A stretch of 64,000 nucleotides of DNA from Azolla pinnata (taxonomy: Eukaryota > Streptophyta > Polypodiopsida > Salviniales > Salviniaceae): contig JBBBWG010031308.1 in NCBI GenBank assembly GCA_037176905.1, positions 48,989 through 112,988 of the forward strand, in the 5' to 3' direction. Below are positions 22,619 through 34,619 of the stretch, in pieces. The position numbers and the translations under genes are program-made. The notes under the pieces are model-generated. The model was not told where the DNA came from, did no database searches, and saw nothing but the letters and a program-made list of their open reading frames with translations. How positions within the stretch are numbered: position 1 is the stretch's first letter; each line of letters opens with the position of its first letter.

Positions 22619-25553
22619 CTACGGGCTATCGACAAGCAACCGAGCGTAGAGGATCTCGTTCCAAACGTCGGGGATGCCGGGGAGGCACCAGTGCAGGCAG
22701 TCCTGGTGCTGATCCTTCTTCTTATACTTTGCGATGTGGGCGTCGTCGCGGAAGGCGGAGATGCGGGTGATGTTGAGGAGGCGGATGCGGGTTCCGCGAA
22801 CGGTGCCTTCAGCGATGCGGTCGAGCAAGAGGACAGGAGTGGCAGAAGCAGCAGCAGCAGCAGAATCAACAGAAGCAGAAGAAGAAGAAGAAGAAGAAGA
22901 GAGGTTCTTCTGGGTTTCGAGCGGGGAGAAGACATTGTTGTCGCAGCGGCCGCCAGAGTCCCAGTCTCCCCCGGAGAAGTGGCGGGGAGAGAGGGACCTG
23001 AAGTAGACCTCGGCTCGGGTGCGGTTGAGCACGATCTGCTCGTGGAGCCAGCGGGCGATGCTGGAGAGCGCGAGCCGGCGCAGGTCGTCCATGGCGTAAA
23101 GCCCGGGAAGGTAGTCTGGCAACGGTCGGCCGGCCATGTAGAAGGCCCATCGATTCGCCTCCACCTTGCCCTTGTTCCAGTGATGGGCGCTGTTGAGGAC
23201 CAGAACGTCGATCGCGCCGAGGTGCTGCTCCAGGAACGTGGGAGGCCGATCGAGGTGCACGGCATTGGGCGCCTGCTGCTGCTGCTGCTGCCGATGATCG
23301 CTCGCGTTGCTCGACGCCGGGCGGATATCGCAGAGCAGAACTGCCCAGTAGTAGATCACGGTCGTGTTGGTGCTGACGAACCGATTCGCGACGCCCCCCG
23401 GGCGCCCCCGCGTCGGCGCCACCAGCAGCCCGTACCGCAGGCCCACGTCCTCGACGGCCATCTCGTCTCGCCCCCCCGTCAGCATGCACATCAGCGACTG
23501 GTACTGCTGCCGCCCGATCGAATCCCCGACAAACGCAATCACCTTCCCCGACATCCTTAGCACCCCCCCCCAGCAGAAGCATTACCGGTGTTACTTGCGG
23601 AGTATAGCACGTCGTCGATGGTCTAGATCTATCTCCCACCGTACCGGCTTAGTGCTTAAGGTGGGGGGTGATGATAGATCACGTCGTCTAGCCGTAGCCC
23701 CCCCTCTCAATTCTTTACGTAATTAGCTTAACAATTAGTAAGCCTCTGACAGTTTGCTTTGGTATCAGAGCGTAGAGAGATCTCACATCTCCGTCTCCCA
23801 CCGTAGGATCGACCGCTTTCGAATCCTCCGCCTTCGTTCTTTAAATGAACTAGCCCGTAGGATCGAAAGCTGCTTTCGATCCTCGCCCTTCGTTTCTTTA
23901 AATGAGCTAGCCCACAAACAGCTTACGACCATAGCTGACCCTATAGTGTGAACGCTATGGGTTTAGCGACCAATGGATGGTTTGTATACTCTGTAACCAT
24001 TGGTCTAACGCGTTTCGGGGATTTCGGCTTCGATCCGGAATGGCGTGGTTTCCGAATCCCACGGCTGGTCACTAAACTTTGCATCTGTGGTCCCCTGGGT
24101 CAAAGTTGGCCTACTACTCATGGATGATTAAAATCTACTATAATCCTAACCTAACGTCAGTCGGGATCGGCCGTGCGAATCTGGGTCGAGGGAAGACGGT
24201 CTGATAGTGTCCAGCTAGTCCCCTACTCAAGAAGGAATTACTGCATAAATTGCAAGCAGGCAATGGATGGATCGATGGATGTTGCTGCATGCAAGAAACT
24301 TCTCGAGCGATGATGCTCTGCTTACCTCTCGAGGAATCGCTGGCTATGGAAACGCGGAAGGTCGCAATCCGAGGGCTGCCACCGATACCTCTCGTACTCG
24401 AAGCTTTTGTGCTCCGGAGACAGACGGCAGGACCATGGGCCCGAAAGCCATCGCTTGCAGGCCTTCCCCGAGTACAAAGGCTTTGCATCGGTCTTCACCC
24501 ATCTACCAACGGTGTAATCACAGCCTGGGGGAAGAAGGTTCAATTCCAAACTCAGCATGTTGTTTCTAGAGCAAATCAAGACACACAACCAGCCAATATA
24601 CATGCCTGAATCTGAATCTTGGACACAGATTTTGGGTACAAAAAAACACACACACCCACACATATTCAGCATGTTTTAAGAGCAAATCAAGACACACACC
24701 AAGCCAATATACATGCCTGAATCTGAATCTTGGACACAGATTTTGGGTACAAAAACACACACACCCACACATATTCAGCATGTTTTAAGAGCAAATCAAG
24801 ACACATGCTACTAGCCATGCCTGAATCTGAATCTTGGACACAGCATTGGGCACAAACACACACACGCGCACGCATTTATTCAGCGTGTTTCTAGAGAAAA
24901 TTTATTAGCCATGCCTGAATCCGTATCCGAATCCGAATCTTGGACACAGCATTGGGCACAAACACACATACATTGCAATATACATCTGCACATGCACATG
25001 GATCTGCAAGCTGCACACGCGCATGGATCTGGACAGATACTTGGACATATATATGCAAAGCGTGAGGACGTACTCGGCGAGTATTCGACGCGAGTCCACG
25101 GCGACCGATCTGGACCTGTCAAATTCATCATCGAGAGCAATGAAATAAAAATCACCAGAGATGGATCGATGCACACGGAACAAGATTTTTAGGAGCCGGC
25201 GGCAACGATCGCAGAATGGACATACAAATGCCGCAATCGGCTGTGCTCCGATCGCGGAGGACACCGAGACATCGAAATCTGTGCAAGCATACAGAATCCA
25301 ACATCTAGACGTGGCAATGGATATATCCCAAACGGCAGTGCTTTCATGCCTAGGTTGCCTTGGCGATGCGTTCTGCCTGGACATGGCTGATCTGATTCGG
25401 ACTACGCTTACCTTGAAGGAGAGAGGAGAGCAAGGCGGAGGGGTCCCGCAGCAGCAGCACCGAAGCGATGGAGGCGGCGATGGAAGCGGAGGCGGCGATG
25501 AGCACGCATCTAGAGATGGAGGAGGCGAAGGACCGCGGGCACCACCGCCCCAT
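22619..25553 (-). CDS. Trichome birefringence-like (TBL/PMR5) polysaccharide O-acetyltransferase, three exons
   Basis: A Golgi type II membrane protein family that O-acetylates xylan, mannan, xyloglucan or pectin. Exons (minus strand): 25412-25553, 24326-24524, 22619-23555; 425 aa. Exon 1 gives a short cytosolic tail and an Ala/Ile/Leu-rich signal anchor (about residues 16-35). Exon 2 is the PMR5N domain with its cysteine pattern (GCDYTVGRW, GPWSC, RWQPSDCDLPRF). Exon 3 is the acyl-esterase-like domain with the catalytic GDS motif (FVGDSIGRQ, S126) and the C-terminal DxxH motif (DCLHWCLPG, D399 and H402). A poly-Ser/Ala insert and a poly-Gln run lie in exon 3. The three exons join in phase with strong splice sites. 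No intron interrupts the catalytic domain. The acceptor polysaccharide cannot be named. Confidence 0.93.
23556..24325 (-). mobile_element. LTR-retroelement-like sequence in TBL intron 2
   Basis: At 23760-23771 (plus strand) the intron reads TGGTATCAGAGC, the standard plant initiator-Met tRNA primer-binding site. The sequence eight bases before it ends in CTGACA, compatible with an LTR end. Downstream is a ~57-bp direct repeat (23797-23853 and 23852-23911) containing a perfect 10-bp hairpin (GGATCGAAAG-CTG-CTTTCGATCC, 23860-23882). No gag or pol coding remains. I read this as a small or truncated LTR element (TRIM-like or solo part) on the plus strand inside a minus-strand gene. Its borders are not defined. 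Confidence 0.45.
24553..24985. repeat. ~110-bp tandem repeats in TBL intron 1
   Basis: Four units start near 24553, 24667, 24776 and 24881. Each contains CAGCATGTT or CAGCGTGTT, then GAGCAAATCAAGACACA-like sequence, CATGCCTGAATCTGAATC, TTGGACACAG and a (CA)n run. They begin 29 bases upstream of the exon 2 acceptor (in the gene's orientation) and make reading frames of the form NMCGCVCF on the minus strand that are not genes. Confidence 0.88.
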
Positions 25554-25840
25554 CCCTGCAGCAGCCCGCGCCGCGCATCAAGAAACCTCGCATTCCTTGA
25601 TCCTCGCGGATGGGATTATCGCCAGCGAGCGAGCGAGCGATCGATCGACCGATCAGCGCTCGTCTGTGCTTCGATGGAGCCTTTGACTGACTGGGGGACG
25701 AAGAAGCTCGCCACGCCGCTTCCACGACGCAGACGACATGGACGGCCATGGCCATGGCCATGTCGAGCTATGGTCATGGTCATGGTCATGGCCATGTGCA
25801 TGGGTTTATGGGCCATGGCCATGTGCATGGTTCATAGGCT

Positions 25841-26310
25841 ATGGCCATATGGATGGGCTCATGGGCTACTTCTGGGCCATATGGATGGGCTTTATGGGCT
25901 ACTACTGGGCCATATGGATGGGCTTATGGATTACTTCTGGGCCATATGGTTGGGCTTATAATGGGCTACTTTTGGGCCATATGGTTGGGCTTATAATGGG
26001 CTACTTCTGGGCCATATGGTTGGGCTTATAATGGGCTGCTTCTGGGCCATATGGTTGGGCTTATAATGGGCTACTTCTGGGCCATATGGATGGGCTTTAT
26101 GGGCTACTACTGGGCCATATGGTTGGGCTTATAATGGGCTACTTCTGGGCCATATGGTTGGGCTTATAATGGGCTACTTCTGGGCCATATGGATGGGCTT
26201 TATGGGCTACTACTGGGCCATATGGTTGGGCTTATGGGCTACCACCATGCCATGTGGTTGGGCTTATAATGGGCTGCTTCTGGGCCATGTGGATGATGGA
26301 TGGCCTGTGG
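25841..26310. repeat. 32-35-bp minisatellite, about 14 units
   Basis: The unit is TGGGCCATATGGTTGGGCTT followed by ATAATGGGCTACTTC, with shorter variants ending GGGCTTTATGGGCTACTAC. Variants occur in a partly ordered series (two or more long units, then one short). All plus-strand frames stay open for long stretches, rich in Trp/Gly/Met, which is a by-product of the unit. Confidence 0.93.
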
Positions 26311-26454
26311 GCTGCTGGCCATTTGGATTCGACTTGTTGTCGGCTACTGCCCATCTGCCCATGATAGACCGTGGCCCGTATGCATGGCTTGTGGGATGTT
26401 GTTTGCCTTTTGGATGGGCTTATGGGCTTTTGCAGAGTGCCAATGGTTGTTGAC

Positions 26455-26750
26455 AATGCTGATGATGAGGCTGATGACGATGATGGTGATGGTGACGATG
26501 AAGATGTTGATGTTGATGAAGCTGATGCTGATCCTGATGAAGCTAATAAAGCTGATGAAGCGGATGCTGATGTTGATGAAGCTGATGAAGTTGATGAAGT
26601 TGATGTTGATGCAGCTGACGCAGCTGATGAAGTTGATGAAGCTGATGCTAATGAAGTTGATGAAGTTGATGCTGATGAAGTTGATGAAGCTGAAGTTGAT
26701 GCTGATGCAGCTGATGAAGCTAATGAAGCTAATGTTGATGCTGCAATGGT
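26455..26750. repeat. GATGAA/GATGCT/GATGTT hexamer array
   Basis: About 300 bases of GATG-started hexamers. One plus frame reads as an Asp/Glu/Ala/Val polymer and the minus strand as an Ile/Asn/Ser/Phe polymer. No start context, flanking domain or splice structure supports a gene. Confidence 0.9.
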
Positions 26751-28323
26751 TGTCTACATGCATGGCTTATGGGCTGTTGCAGAGTGCCAATGGTTACTGG
26801 CCATATGGATGATGCCTTGATGGGCCATGGCCATATTCATGGCCTATTATGGGCTATTTTGGCCATGTGCATGCATGGCTCTGCTTGGCCATATGGATGG
26901 GCTTTTGGGCTACTACTAGCCATATATGCATGGCATGTAGCCATGTCGAAGCCGATAATCGAAAGCCAAGACTGTCCCCACGGAACATGCTCATGTTTGA
27001 GCGAGTTGTATGTACGTGTTCTACACTTGCCCTACTTTGCCTGCGCTTGTATACGTGCATGCGTATGTTCGTATCGTACATTTACGTATGCCCAGACTGT
27101 ACACATATGTACGTAGGCACCAATTCGTAACCCTCCTCCGTTCGTCTACTCTTTGCCATCCATGTCCAACCTCTAACCCTAACCCTATTCTTAACCTTAC
27201 TCCTGACCTAAGCTCTCGCCCCAACCCTAAACCTTTTCCTGATTCATAACCATAACCTTTACAGCTCGAGTGTATTATCCCTTGAAAGACATGGAGATGA
27301 ATCTCGATGCCTTGTAGTGGGCGAGGAGCGCGCTGACCACCATCTCCAAATTTGGTGGAGATTGGCCGATTCGGAGAGATAACAAGCAGGGAATCGATTC
27401 CTCTCCGCAGTCAAGCAGCGACATGGCCTTTACAGCTCGTCGTCGATGATCGATTTTCGAGATTGCTCTTCGCCAGTAACGACAGTCCGTCGCGGCGAGC
27501 TGTTCCCTGCATGTGCACTTCCGTCGGGGAACAGACTGTTACAATGGAGCATCCAAACTGCCAACTTTGCGAATCGGGCCCAGTCGTTATAGCATCGGCA
27601 CACGGAAAGCAACGCAAAGCCTCTCAAAGAAGGTATAGACATTGGTATGGTTGAATCAGAAGGCGCAACGCATGTCCTCTGGCCCCATTTTCTGGGTATC
27701 GAAGCCCTACTAGCCAGCATCTGAGCTATATATATATATAACATCAACTTTCTCAACATGCCATGTTGGGTAGACACTTCGAGTTTTGTCAAACCAACCA
27801 AACTGTGCTTGACACGTCCCATCGTCGACTACTAATTATACGGGGGCTCCATCTAACTAACCGACTGCTTCAGGCTCCCGGAAGAGAGCGTGAACTTGCT
27901 TATCAGGCTGTTTTCGACTTTGCGCTAATCTAATAAGTAACAGCTCCAATCAATCAGATCACAACAAGCGTTAGACTATAGATATATATATATATATCTA
28001 GATATTTGCGAGCAGATCTACCTCCATACAGATGATTTCTGGGCCAGAGAGGCCTCTGATCGAGAAGACCGCCCCGAGCAAGAAAAACTCTTTGCAAAAT
28101 GAATTGAAGAGCCAGATTCAGATTCCCAAGACACACAGCAAAGCAAACAAAACACACAGTTTTTTACATGCTACACAAGCACACAAATTTTACACACACA
28201 CACACACACACACAATTTTCTTCATCCTTCTTTTGGGCACAGGAACACCCGCTAACTACCATTTTCTCCTCTGCTTCCTGCTTCTCTGTTTCTGCTTCTG
28301 TTCCTGATTCTGCTTCTGCTGCC

Positions 28324-28381
28324 ATGTCGTTGCTTGGATCCGCTCTGCTTCTTCGTCTTTTGATGCTTGCGTATGTCTCAG
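28324..28381 (+). CDS. Possible first exon encoding a signal peptide
   Basis: An ATG at 28324 opens 19 codons reading MSLLGSALLLRLLMLAYVS, a typical secretory leader. A plausible donor follows (CTCAG|GTAAACTG). The expected continuation was not found: the next 120 bases are a (GA)n microsatellite, and I recognise no downstream exon. It may be the first exon of a small secreted protein, or chance. Confidence 0.25.
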
Positions 28382-28420
28382 GTAAACTGCCGTCTTGCCC
28401 TTCCTCCCCCTCGGAGATAG

Positions 28421-28423
<3 letters not shown>

Positions 28424-28501
<78 letters not shown>
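28424..28501 (+). repeat. (GA)n microsatellite, ~39 units
   Basis: An uninterrupted GA dinucleotide tract of about 78 bases. In plants such tracts, when in promoters or leaders, bind GAGA-type BBR/BPC factors. Its role here is unknown. Confidence 0.95.
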
Positions 28502-28505
<4 letters not shown>

Positions 28506-30076
28506 GAGAAGAAAAGAAAAGCAGAGAAAAGCGAAGACATGAGGAAGAGATTTGTTTTTGAACAGATCATCGTCAATAGCTCTCTGGTAGGTTTGTTTTT
28601 TGGCCTTCCTTCTCGTTCCTGCGACATGAGAAATGCTCTCATTCCATGGCGAACTGCAAGCTTCTTCTCTCTGTGGTGGTATGGCTATTGTGGTGTGACA
28701 AGCCATGGCGACGTGCAGGAAAACACCCTTCTTTCTGGTTTTGAAAAGGGGTTCGTTGATCACACACTCTGGCCCTTTCTCTCTTCTCCCTTCCTGAGTA
28801 TACTATTAGGGCAAGTTCCCTAGGTGACGTATCACAAGAATTCTCCTCCTTTTGATGGATATTGTCCGAATTTGTTGGAAATTCAGAGAAATCAGAGTAC
28901 CTGGGAGGCCGAGGATGGTCGAATAAAACTAACTTGTAGTATCGTGTATCGAGACTTGCACATTTGAATGATATGATCGAGGATAGGAAAACATCCTTCT
29001 AGTAGTGACGTGGGACATGTTTCATGAACATTTTGGATGTAGATCGCCGTTGTGATCGGTCAACGAGGAAATTGGCTTTGGAGTGTAGAGTGCTTTTATG
29101 TTTACTTCGTGTATGTTTGGTCAAGGAGGGTTTCATAGGTTTTATCTATGCAAAAAGATTTATCTTTGGTTTCATAGGTCATATCTGACGTCTGAAGACG
29201 ATGATATAATCTATCTATCCAGCTCCCTCTCCCTCTCCGTATCTGTCTTTGCATCTCGAGGATCCATTCTCATAGATAGAGCTTGGCTAAGAGAAGAAAG
29301 AGAATGTTTGCCTCACTTAAATGGTTTGTGGGCTATAGATTGGGATTTTGCGTATGAACACTTAAATGCGATGATATTTCATTTTTCTTATGCCTCGTGT
29401 TATCTCTTTATTTGTTGGCTATTGATTTCGTACTGCACTCACGTTTACTGCTCAGAGTAAAAATCTTTTCCATGAAGTTCTGAGAAACATATATTCATAT
29501 CCAATATCTTTTCCAACATATACGTATAAGTCGACCAGTGAAGATATTTACAACTAATTCATGTTTAATGAAGTAGGAAAACATAGTGTGATTTGTTCTG
29601 ATTCATGTTCTGGTCATCCTAGTTACAGAAAATATGTGTACTTATATTTATTGATTTCCATGGCAGGTTTTCTTTGATAAGGTGCCATATTGAAAGGTTC
29701 TACAGATTCTCCTGCTTGATTTTCCAGCTCAATAATTCCTTCAGACTTTATTGTTATCAAATTTGAGCCTATTTTGGATGTCTAATTTGCCCTCGAAATT
29801 TCAATTCGGAGGTTGGATGGTCTCCGAGGTCTCCCAAAGAATCCAAATTGTAGACATTCATTGTTTTCACTTCTCGGCATGCGACAGATGGGATAAGCAA
29901 TTTGCGAAATTGGACACAGATTGATTTACCACTTCATTAACAGAAAAGAGTCTGGGCTCTTCAATAATCTTCTTAACATACTGCCAAACATATATACACA
30001 TAATATTCATATTTTTGCCCTGATTGAGGCATAAAGTAAGCTTTTCTACATTTTTAACGACAATAGTTGGTAAACA

Positions 30077-32802
30077 ATGAATTCCAGAGCTACAATAATC
30101 TCACCAGAAGTGTCTAAGAGGGTTTCTAGAGAAGATACTAGAAGCAGTGAATTTATATCTGTAAGTGACACAATTCCGATATATGCTAAGGAGCTGATTG
30201 CTGGGGGTGCTGCTGGTGGCATCTCAAAGACCATAGTTGCCCCTCTGGAGCGTGTTAAGATTCTATACCAGGTGAATATCCTGTTTTTAGCTGTGTCAAC
30301 TATACAAGTCGAGTATATCTTGTTCAGCAATATTGCATATAGTGTTGTTCAAAAGCTCTACATCCTAAGTGAATATTAGTTCTTCAGCAATTATTATATT
30401 GGTGAGATCAATTTGATACATCGAACTTATTTAACCTGGTGTATTTTGGTCTGAACATGTAGACAAGGTATCAGAAGTTTCAAAGCTTAGGGATCAGGAA
30501 ATCGTTGCATTTCATCCTTACCAAAGAGGGATTTCTCGGCTTCTTTAAGTAAACATCTACATTGCACCAATTACTTTGACCAGATCCAGTTTACAGTTTT
30601 CTTTTTGAAGAAAGAAAGGTTCAAAATAATAGCATGCCAATCTATTTGCAGGGGAAATGGAGCCAGTGTTATGAGAGTAGTTCCATATGCAGCTTTGCAT
30701 TTTATGACGTATGAACAGTACAGGAGATTGATGATAGATCATTATCCGCACATATCCCCTGGTGCGTATGTAGATCTTCTTGCAGGTTCAATGGCTGGAG
30801 GAACTGCTGTTCTTTGCACTTATCCTTTAGACTTGGCCAGAACTCGATTGGCTTATCAGGTTTGGTTGATGGTTACCAACACTACTCTCTCAATGTTTTT
30901 ATAAAGTGTATTGTATGTTATGCTGTTGAACTGCATGGTATGGCATCTTATTTCTTGCCTGCAATTGCATTATATCATGCTATATGGCATTTTACCATAC
31001 TAATGTATGTTCTATCAATCCTTCTCTCTTGGAAAACATGATTGCTTATTTTATGCCTGATTTGGCAGGTCAGAGATGTATCAGCAAATTCAGCATGCTA
31101 TCGCGGAATTGGAGATCTGTTTTCCAAGACTTTGCAGGAAAGTGGGGTGCGAGGCTTGTATCGTGGTGTTGGTAAGCATCAAAACTTTGCCTTATCCTCT
31201 GAGAGTGAGATTGAAATTGATTTGCCATATATATCTGAAGTTTGCTGGAAAGAAACTTTACTTCAAATTTGAAGTAAAATTCGGGAAGCTGGTTTGTTGA
31301 CCATTAAGGGTGCTTTCGCAGAAATTGTTGACTGGACACTTTAGCATGCTGGTTTGTCAACCGTCAAATGTGTTTTTTTGCATGTCCACGATTATTAGAC
31401 CTTTGCTATAGTAAATTATACGCCTAGGGGCATTTTGATATGTAAATTGGGAGGCATTGTGGAAATTATCCTACAAATTAGGTGTACTTTAGTGCTTTTG
31501 CTAGATCAGAACCTTATAGAAATGCGTTTATTCAGTTTTTCAAACTACTTTTGGATTTTTAATAATGACATGAATACCCATCCTGGTAGAATTTGCGGGA
31601 ATTTTCTGATGTTTAAATATTTTAACATTTTCTTAAATATTCAATAGTTTGTTTAAATAGAAATAGATGAAATGAATGAGTAATGCTGACTTGTTGAAGT
31701 ACTCAATCTTTGTGGAAATCTTGACAGGTCCTACTCTATACGGAATGCTTCCATATGCAGGACTTAAATTTTTTATGTACGAAAGACTGAAGGCATCATT
31801 GCCAGAGGAGTCCCAAAATTCGGTTCTTTCAAAACTAGCTTGTGGAGCCATAGCAGGGTTAACTGGACAAACCATCATATACCCATTGGATGTTGTGAGG
31901 AGGCAAATGCAAGTAGGTTACTCAAAGCTTTTCTATTAATTGGTGAAAATCGATCAGAACGCCCACGCCATACTTTGTTGCTGTATAAAATGCTGCAGAG
32001 ATTTTTTAATAATGATTAGAACACCGCTTTCCTTGTAAAAAGCTGGTCGATCTATTAGAGAAGGGCACTACTCTGTTCACATTTGAAACTTGAGGGTATT
32101 CAGGTTTATATTCAAAAGTTTTGGGGTATTTTAGTTTTTTTTCAAGTGTCTGTTATTTGCATTGACGTCCTATAATGTGGCTTGTGTGGTAGGTACAATC
32201 TATGCCCAAATACAGGAACACATTGGATGGACTTCTTACAATTGTGCGAACACAAGGTGTACGGCAGTTGTATGCTGGCATTGGCATTAATCATGTCAAG
32301 GTACACATTTCACATCTGTTATTCTAATCTGCCTTTGAAAAATGGGAATTGTGTGTATGTTTAAGAGATTGGACTTGTGTCCAAAGACAAAACATGCATT
32401 GATAAGGGCAGATAGCAGAATGGGAAAAGCTAAAATACTCTATGCCGTTTTGAGTATTTATTATAAAGAACTCTTGAAATTTAAGTCATATTAAAAAATT
32501 TACTATTATGAAAGGGGGGGCATTACTAGAATTGTTATACCTTTTGTTATGAAGTGTATTCTGAGAACTCTGGAAATTTAAGTCATATTCAAATGTACAT
32601 TCAATAACCTCATTAGACTGCTTTCTTAAATATAGCTATGAGTGAAGATATTGAGAGTCATCGACTTAGACTCTAACTTTTCTTTATCTTTTCTTCTTGG
32701 TGATTAAACTGGTAGTTGGTGCCATCGGTGGCAATAGGCTTTGTCGCATACGATGCTTTGAAGGGTATTCTAGGGGTCCCCCCTCGTCAACAAGGTCGAT
32801 GA
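30077..32802 (+). CDS. Mitochondrial coenzyme A carrier (SLC25 family), seven exons
   Basis: An inner-membrane carrier that imports CoA into mitochondria, closest to the plant CoAc1/CoAc2 group (relatives of yeast Leu5). Exons: 30077-30271, 30463-30548, 30652-30859, 31069-31171, 31728-31912, 32193-32300, 32716-32802; 323 aa, the usual length. The threefold carrier repeat is complete. Its signatures are PLERVK (repeat 1), PLDLART (repeat 2) and PLDVVRR (repeat 3), each followed by a loop and a GLYRG, GFFKGNG or QLYAGI-type turn. [20 protein letters not shown] and [20 protein letters not shown] closely match the CoAc group. The final exon, [17 protein letters not shown], is also typical. All introns are short with canonical ends. 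The first 30 residues are polar and not conserved. The start is the first ATG that precedes the first helix in frame. Confidence 0.95.
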
Positions 32803-34145
32803 AAGCACAAAACGGTATTGGTGCAAAAGCTAGTTTCAAGCAACAAAACCGTCAATTACTGTGGTTTGTCAAGAGGATTTGATTGAGGAATGAAGCAACC
32901 TACCAGCCAACTTGAATGATGTTTGAGAAAGATCTTGGTTGTGCAAGACTGCAAAAATGACACACTCATAATCATCCACACAATCATCTACAGAAACTCT
33001 CCATCAATTTACATACAAGCCTTTTACTGAATACTCCAAGGTTCAAACATTTCGGGATTCCAACAAGTTTACTACAATAAGCCCAGATTACCAGGGCCTA
33101 CCTAAAAAGTTTTCCGTAAATAAAGCAGGTATTCCAATGATGTTATCACTTAGGGGGATATTCTGCCAAATATCCAAAAAAGCAGGGTAAATTGGCTTGA
33201 TTTCTTACCCAATTACTGGTGATGGATATGGTATGAGAAGATGAAAGGGGTTATTCTGGTGTTCTGCCCTAGAATAAATGGCCAATATCATAGCTGATAC
33301 TGGTGATGAATACTGTGAGAGGCAATGACTACAACTATGATTATATTGTGTACCTAATTTCTTGAATATAGCTCATGTTGTCTAAATCTTTAGAAATGTT
33401 AAATTTCTCTGCATGCTGGGTTCAGGATATTTGTTTCCATGCGTGAGACAATCAGGAAAGCTTGCGTTGCTGAGTAGCTAATTTGATTTGCAACACAACT
33501 TGCTTTTGGGACAGGTTATGGCATTGATAGTCAATAAACATGAACATTTTTTGATTGAGCAATAAGTTTGTGAAATAGGGCTAGTATATAGGTGGTTTTG
33601 AGTGAATGCTCATAAGAGCATGCTGACCATGGCTCACTATCAATGCTCATTGTTGTATGCTGGGAGTAGTGGTCAAAGATATAGTCTTCTTCGCACATGA
33701 TTAAAGCACAATCTGGTTCAATCACATTGGGTAATGTTCATTCACGTATGAGGTACGTTATGCATGGTTTGAAGCAAGCTTCAAATTTGTTAGCTATGCA
33801 GTTGCACTAACTCTATTTCTAGAGGAGCAAATTTCTTAGCATCTGAAACTCTAGGAATGCATGACGCGAGAGCCAAGTACATCTATAATATTAGAGCCTG
33901 TTCCAAATATGTACACAGTAAGCCAATTTGATATGGCCTTCTCCTGCAATATATCAATTTGATGTAAGTTACTCTTATCCTCCATGCCTGTGTATTATTT
34001 CTTGTATAATTGCCCATTTACAAGGAGATTTAGAAAGTATTTACTCTCATGACTCCAATGTCTTACAACTACTGATCCATCTTCTAACAGGGTACCAATT
34101 GTACCAAATGTGGTGGAGTTTAGCTAGGTTATTTTACTGGCTTGG

Positions 34146-34364
34146 ATGAATAGCCTTGTCCAAGACATTCTAGCCCTATCTAATGTGGAAAGAAGAAGCC
34201 CTTTTCTTTCCAACGCCAATGCTAGGGTGATACATAATGTGAAAAGCTTAGAAAGAGGTGGATTTCGCTTCGTCAATGAGTTGCCCATCAGCAGCTCGAG
34301 ACGATGTTTTACAGTAGGACCAAGGAGGCACGGCAATCTCAGGAGAAGACGGTTACCATGGTGA
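34146..34364 (+). CDS. Unrecognised 72-residue reading frame
   Basis: It opens at an ATG (MNSLVQDILALSNVERR) and ends in a basic tail (RRHGNLRRRRLPW). Composition is not low-complexity and the frame is longer than most chance frames in this AT-rich spacer. No signal peptide, domain or splice partner is visible. It could be a small gene, part of a decayed gene together with the fragment at 34620-34865, or chance. Confidence 0.18.
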   Translation: MNSLVQDILALSNVERRSPFLSNANARVIHNVKSLERGGFRFVNELPISSSRRCFTVGPRRHGNLRRRRLPW

Positions 34365-34619
34365 TGAAGTCTAGTGTTTATCCTCTTTCTTAGAAAGCTC
34401 TTTTTTATTGCATTTTAACTCCTCTTACTCTCAATCTGGTAAGATTTTGTGGGCTTTCTTTAATGCTTTACCTCAAGTCAAGGTTTGCCCAGGCTGAATT
34501 AATCATTGACCTAGCTGCAAAGTATCAAGCTCAACAAGATATGCAGTATTCGTTGACCAAAGAGGCATTTATTTCAAATATCATTGCATGAACCCCAAAA
34601 TCACTCTCAAGAATGATAT

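Larger units (their letters stand above)
25554..30076. other. Minisatellite-rich gap between TBL and the CoA carrier (divergent)
   Basis: No confirmed gene. In order: GCCATG-rich sequence (25738-25840), a 32-35-bp minisatellite (25841-26310), a GATGAA/GATGCT hexamer array (26455-26750), telomere-like repeats (27168-27260), a short TA/TATC tract (27975-28000), a (CA)n tract (28190-28214), a possible signal-peptide exon (28324-28381) and a 78-base (GA)n run (28424-28501). 28550-30076 has ordinary AT-rich composition and may include the carrier's promoter and leader. Confidence 0.6.

Noticed and set aside
22691-23560. A 289-codon plus-strand frame opposite TBL exon 3
   Set aside because: It is antisense to the catalytic domain with GDS and DxxH motifs; high GC removes stops on the other strand.
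24566-24960. Repeated minus-strand Cys-rich frames (NMCGCVCF pattern)
   Set aside because: They are translations of the (CA)n-bearing tandem repeat in TBL intron 1.
26344-26820. Asp/Glu polymer (plus) and Ile/Asn/Ser/Phe polymer (minus) frames
   Set aside because: They are products of the GATG hexamer array with no domain or gene structure.
28164-28763. 199-codon minus-strand frame with a long Leu-Ser run
   Set aside because: The centre is the (GA)n tract read on the minus strand; the flanks are not recognisable.
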